Below the pieces are notes generated by a model, which worked only from the letters and a program-made list of their open reading frames with translations, did no database searches and was not told where the DNA came from. Positions 4,939-6,981 of a DNA stretch of 6,981 bases are shown here, one piece after another. Every line of letters begins with the position of its first letter. Positions within the stretch are counted from its first letter, which is position 1. This stretch comes from Fischerella sp. (GTDB taxonomy: Bacteria > Cyanobacteriota > Cyanobacteriia > Cyanobacteriales > Nostocaceae). Made by a program: the position numbers and the translations under genes. The stretch spans positions 1-6,981 of the forward strand of contig JANZYY010000261.1 of assembly GCA_026419705.1 (NCBI GenBank). The letters are read 5' to 3'.

Positions 4939-6162
4939 TTACACCTTTTCCTTGGGTGGTGGCGTGATACCGCGATCGCTCAATTTCTCGGAAAGTCGTC
5001 TGAGATATGCAAAGTCCTCCTCTGGTAGAGGCTCAATAATGTTTCCTTGCTTTTCAAGAAAGGCAAATGCTTGCCGGAATTGACTGGGAGTTGCCTCAAT
5101 CGGTGAGTCGAGGTGACAGGGAATAATCCGCTGGAAATCCCAACTTGCTACTTTGTTAGCCCAGTCGATAGTTTCTCTCGGCGCACGGTTAAGAATAAGA
5201 GCCTGCAAAATTGGTGCAACAAGCAAGCGCCCACCTCCTCGCAGGGCTTGAAAAGAATGCTGCCAATCACTCTTCCATTTGAACGGAAACAAACCGAAAT
5301 AAGCTTTCCTAGAACGATCCGTAGCTGCGAGGGCATAGCGAAATACCTGTCCCATGCCAATCACTTCCAAAGCACTCGGTTGGAAGTAAAAAGCAAACAG
5401 GGAAATTCGCTGCCATCCCTTACGGCGGTTAGCTTCAGTATCAAAAACTCTATGGAAGGCATCATCCTTGGCGTGGAAAAGCAGGGGGTAAGGGTCGAGT
5501 TGAACAATTTCTGGCGGTGCTTCTGGAATTGACAGCACTATATCTGTGACCAGCAGCGTGCGCGATCGCTTGTGAAAAAATGCCACTTCTGCAAATCGTC
5601 CCGGTCCAAGCTCAATCGGGCCCAGGATGGCATAATCAAATTCGTTGGCAAAGGGTGTATCGCTGCTATTGGGTGGCAGTACTTGAGTACGTCTTGTGGG
5701 GAAACCAAGCCAGCTAAGCGGCAGGTTGATGGGAAAACTCCACTGTTTTGGAGCTACGAATACCTGGGCATTGGGAAAGTTTCTGGCAAAAGGACCGACA
5801 AAGATTTTATGCTCTAAACCAGAGATGGTAGGCAGAATAATATACTTAACATCACCGTGTTCCGCTACCAATTCCTTGACGAGTCGTAGGCATTCGGGAG
5901 TTGGGGCAATTGGTGCATAGATGAGGAGTCCCCCTGCTTCGAGCCTAACAACGGTCATGCGAATTGGCACGACGACGTAGAAGATGCCCTGCAACTGGTC
6001 GAACGTCCAGATAGTGTCTTTTACCACTTCTTGGCGGAGTGTGCGCCGCCTGCCAAATGGGTAGATTGGTAGAACAGGCCAGAAAGGCCACGACCAGTCT
6101 TTTACGGGGATGTTATCTTGTTGCCCCTGATGTTTTTGTGCGTTCATCGTGGTTCTGTCCAC
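4939..6162 (-). CDS. DUF4336 domain-containing protein
   Basis: Starting at the GTG at 6162 this is a 407-aa protein of the DUF4336 family, widespread in cyanobacteria and of unknown function. The start is chosen because GGAGGAGGT (minus strand, 6177-6169) lies exactly six bases upstream. An ATG at 6147 is the alternative (402 aa), and an upstream TTG at 6180 would place this SD inside the gene. Near the N terminus is a Trp/Pro-rich segment, KDWSWPFWPVLPIYPFGRRR. The core pattern VVRLEAGGLLIYAPIAPT, YIILPTISGLEHK, TLLVTD, IIPCHLDSP follows the strand order of the metallo-beta-lactamase fold. Only scattered candidate ligands remain (H118, H197, D207, H350), and the HxHxDH motif is replaced by TISGLEHK (112-119). 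It is therefore probably a degenerate or non-hydrolase relative. No signal peptide is evident. It converges with phnE and lies 114 bp downstream of the fibrillin-like gene on the same strand. Confidence 0.85.
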   Translation of the reverse strand: MDRTTMNAQKHQGQQDNIPVKDWSWPFWPVLPIYPFGRRRTLRQEVVKDTIWTFDQLQGIFYVVVPIRMTVVRLEAGGLLIYAPIAPTPECLRLVKELVAEHGDVKYIILPTISGLEHKIFVGPFARNFPNAQVFVAPKQWSFPINLPLSWLGFPTRRTQVLPPNSSDTPFANEFDYAILGPIELGPGRFAEVAFFHKRSRTLLVTDIVLSIPEAPPEIVQLDPYPLLFHAKDDAFHRVFDTEANRRKGWQRISLFAFYFQPSALEVIGMGQVFRYALAATDRSRKAYFGLFPFKWKSDWQHSFQALRGGGRLLVAPILQALILNRAPRETIDWANKVASWDFQRIIPCHLDSPIEATPSQFRQAFAFLEKQGNIIEPLPEEDFAYLRRLSEKLSDRGITPPPKEKV

Positions 6163-6168
6163 GACCCG

Positions 6169-6177
6169 ACCTCCTCC
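6169..6177 (-). promoter_or_regulatory. Strong Shine-Dalgarno deciding a GTG start
   Basis: On the minus strand GGAGGAGGT is nearly a full anti-16S match. It is followed after six bases (CGGGTC) by GTG at 6162-6160, an ideal spacing. The ATG at 6147 is 21 bases away, too far for this site. This supports the GTG start for the DUF4336 gene. Confidence 0.65.
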
Positions 6178-6276
6178 CAAATCCCCAAAGCCAAATTATT
6201 TTTATATCATCACCAAATGCTGGGGTTTAGCAAATGATTGACCCAGTTATTCATCTATGGTTACAACTCTAGTTTC

Positions 6277-6924
6277 TCATACCCTTTCTCGAATCCAAAT
6301 TGCCAGCCCACCTCCACGCCCACGGGCTGCAATAAAATCTTCTGTTATCGAGAAAAATGCAAAAAAGGGTAGTTTAGCGATCGCTTGATTGTAGAAATCC
6401 TCAGTTTGCCTGTTTCCGCCTCGAATCTGTTGATTGTAAACAACACGACCAAACAGACTGATTTGCATCTGGGTAAAGTCAAACGCCAGTAAGTTTTTTT
6501 TACCTAAATATTTTGCTGGCCCTGTTAGCTTCAACAACACCGGGCCAAATTTTACCTGATTGCCGATCTCTCCTCTGTCCAAAGCTGGATCTGAAGTAGC
6601 ACTGAAGGAAATATGTGCAGCTGCAAACTTAGGAATATAAAAACCCCTACCCAAAACAATCCCCCCTCGCTTTTGGCGATCGCGAGTGCTAGTGGCAAAA
6701 CACAGCCGCCATTGACCAAGTAAAGATGCAAAGGGATAGGTTAATCGTTGTTGCTTGGCAGCTTTTTCTGCTTGCAGCAAGGCATTTACCACTGCTGCAA
6801 CGTCAGGGCGATCGCTCGTTTCACCTCGATATGCAGACACAGCTTGGAGGAGCACGGTTGTAAAATTTGGTGAAGTTGTCGATTTTAAATCGGGCGATCG
6901 CATAGCATTAAACTCTTGTTTCAT
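6277..6924 (-). CDS. Plastid-lipid-associated protein/fibrillin (PAP)-like protein
   Basis: This 215-aa protein shows the two conserved ends of the PAP/fibrillin domain. LLGQWRLCFATS (68-79) matches the 'L.G.WrLlytTs' opening strand. ARGRGGGLAIWIRE (200-213) matches the closing 'aRG.gGglalW.r' strand. Residues 20-60 before it are a predicted helical region rich in Ala, Gln and Lys. In plants and cyanobacteria, fibrillin-type proteins associate with thylakoids or lipid bodies and are linked to photoprotection; here this is family knowledge, not shown. No signal peptide or membrane helix is seen, which fits a soluble or peripheral lipid-binding beta-barrel. The ATG at 6924 gives the longest frame and has a weak SD; the ATG at 6903 (residue 8) is an alternative start. 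The gene lies 114 bp upstream of the DUF4336 gene on the same strand. It contains or touches four HIP1 octamers (6377, 6676, 6808, 6894). Family call moderate. Confidence 0.65.
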   Translation of the reverse strand: MKQEFNAMRSPDLKSTTSPNFTTVLLQAVSAYRGETSDRPDVAAVVNALLQAEKAAKQQRLTYPFASLLGQWRLCFATSTRDRQKRGGIVLGRGFYIPKFAAAHISFSATSDPALDRGEIGNQVKFGPVLLKLTGPAKYLGKKNLLAFDFTQMQISLFGRVVYNQQIRGGNRQTEDFYNQAIAKLPFFAFFSITEDFIAARGRGGGLAIWIRERV

Positions 6925-6940
6925 CAGCGTATTTCTTGTA

Positions 6941-6981
6941 GTGAGTGTTAGTAGTTAGTAGTTAGTAGTGAGTGTTAGTAG
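6941..6981. repeat. Compound tandem repeat at the contig end
   Basis: A hexamer GTGAGT (6941-6946) is followed by three perfect GTTAGTA heptamers (6947-6967). The pattern then begins again with GTGAGT (6968-6973), GTTAGTA (6974-6980) and a final G. This gives a 27-bp higher-order unit, cut off by the end of the window. It lies just upstream of the fibrillin-like gene. The type fits the short tandem repeats of filamentous cyanobacteria, and repeats like this commonly stop short-read assembly. Confidence 0.85.

Noticed and set aside
6941..6981. CRISPR array at the right edge
   Set aside because: The units are 6-7 bp in direct tandem without unique spacers, and no cas gene is nearby.

Overview
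The window looks like a short contig from a filamentous, probably heterocyst-forming (Nostocales-type) cyanobacterium. The octamer GCGATCGC (HIP1) occurs 13 times in about 7 kb, where chance predicts about one per 65 kb. Several gaps hold heptamer-type tandem repeats and small palindromic dispersed repeats of the kind known from Nostoc and its relatives. The proteins read as cyanobacterial (DUF4336, a fibrillin/PAP-like protein, a DUF2227-type protein). The first 19 bases are exactly the Tn5 mosaic end used in tagmentation libraries, so the left end is an untrimmed assembly or read edge. The last 41 bases are a compound tandem repeat, which probably explains the right end.

Layout. Left block, minus strand: mazG (32-871), a nucleoside triphosphate pyrophosphohydrolase with both MazG domains, and a DUF2227-type putative metal-binding membrane protein (969-1577). 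Next comes a plus-strand tRNA-Val(UAC) (1664-1736). Central block, plus strand: phnD-phnC-phnE (1945-4663), a complete phosphonate/phosphite-type ABC importer made of a binding lipoprotein, an ATPase and a permease. Right block, minus strand: a DUF4336 protein (4939-6162, GTG start chosen from its Shine-Dalgarno) and a plastid-lipid-associated/fibrillin-like protein (6277-6924). phnE and the DUF4336 gene converge on a 275-bp gap that contains a strong palindromic repeat.

How the genes work together. Only phnDCE is a clear functional unit. PhnD captures a phosphorus compound outside the inner membrane, PhnE passes it across and PhnC powers the step. No C-P lyase, phosphonatase or phosphite dehydrogenase gene is in the window, so the substrate cannot be fixed from context. 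The other genes look like housekeeping or conserved cyanobacterial genes that happen to be neighbours.

No clearly new multi-gene system is visible. The most unusual sequence-level point is a small palindromic repeat whose 24 nt form eight in-frame codons of mazG, with a near-identical copy upstream of phnD.
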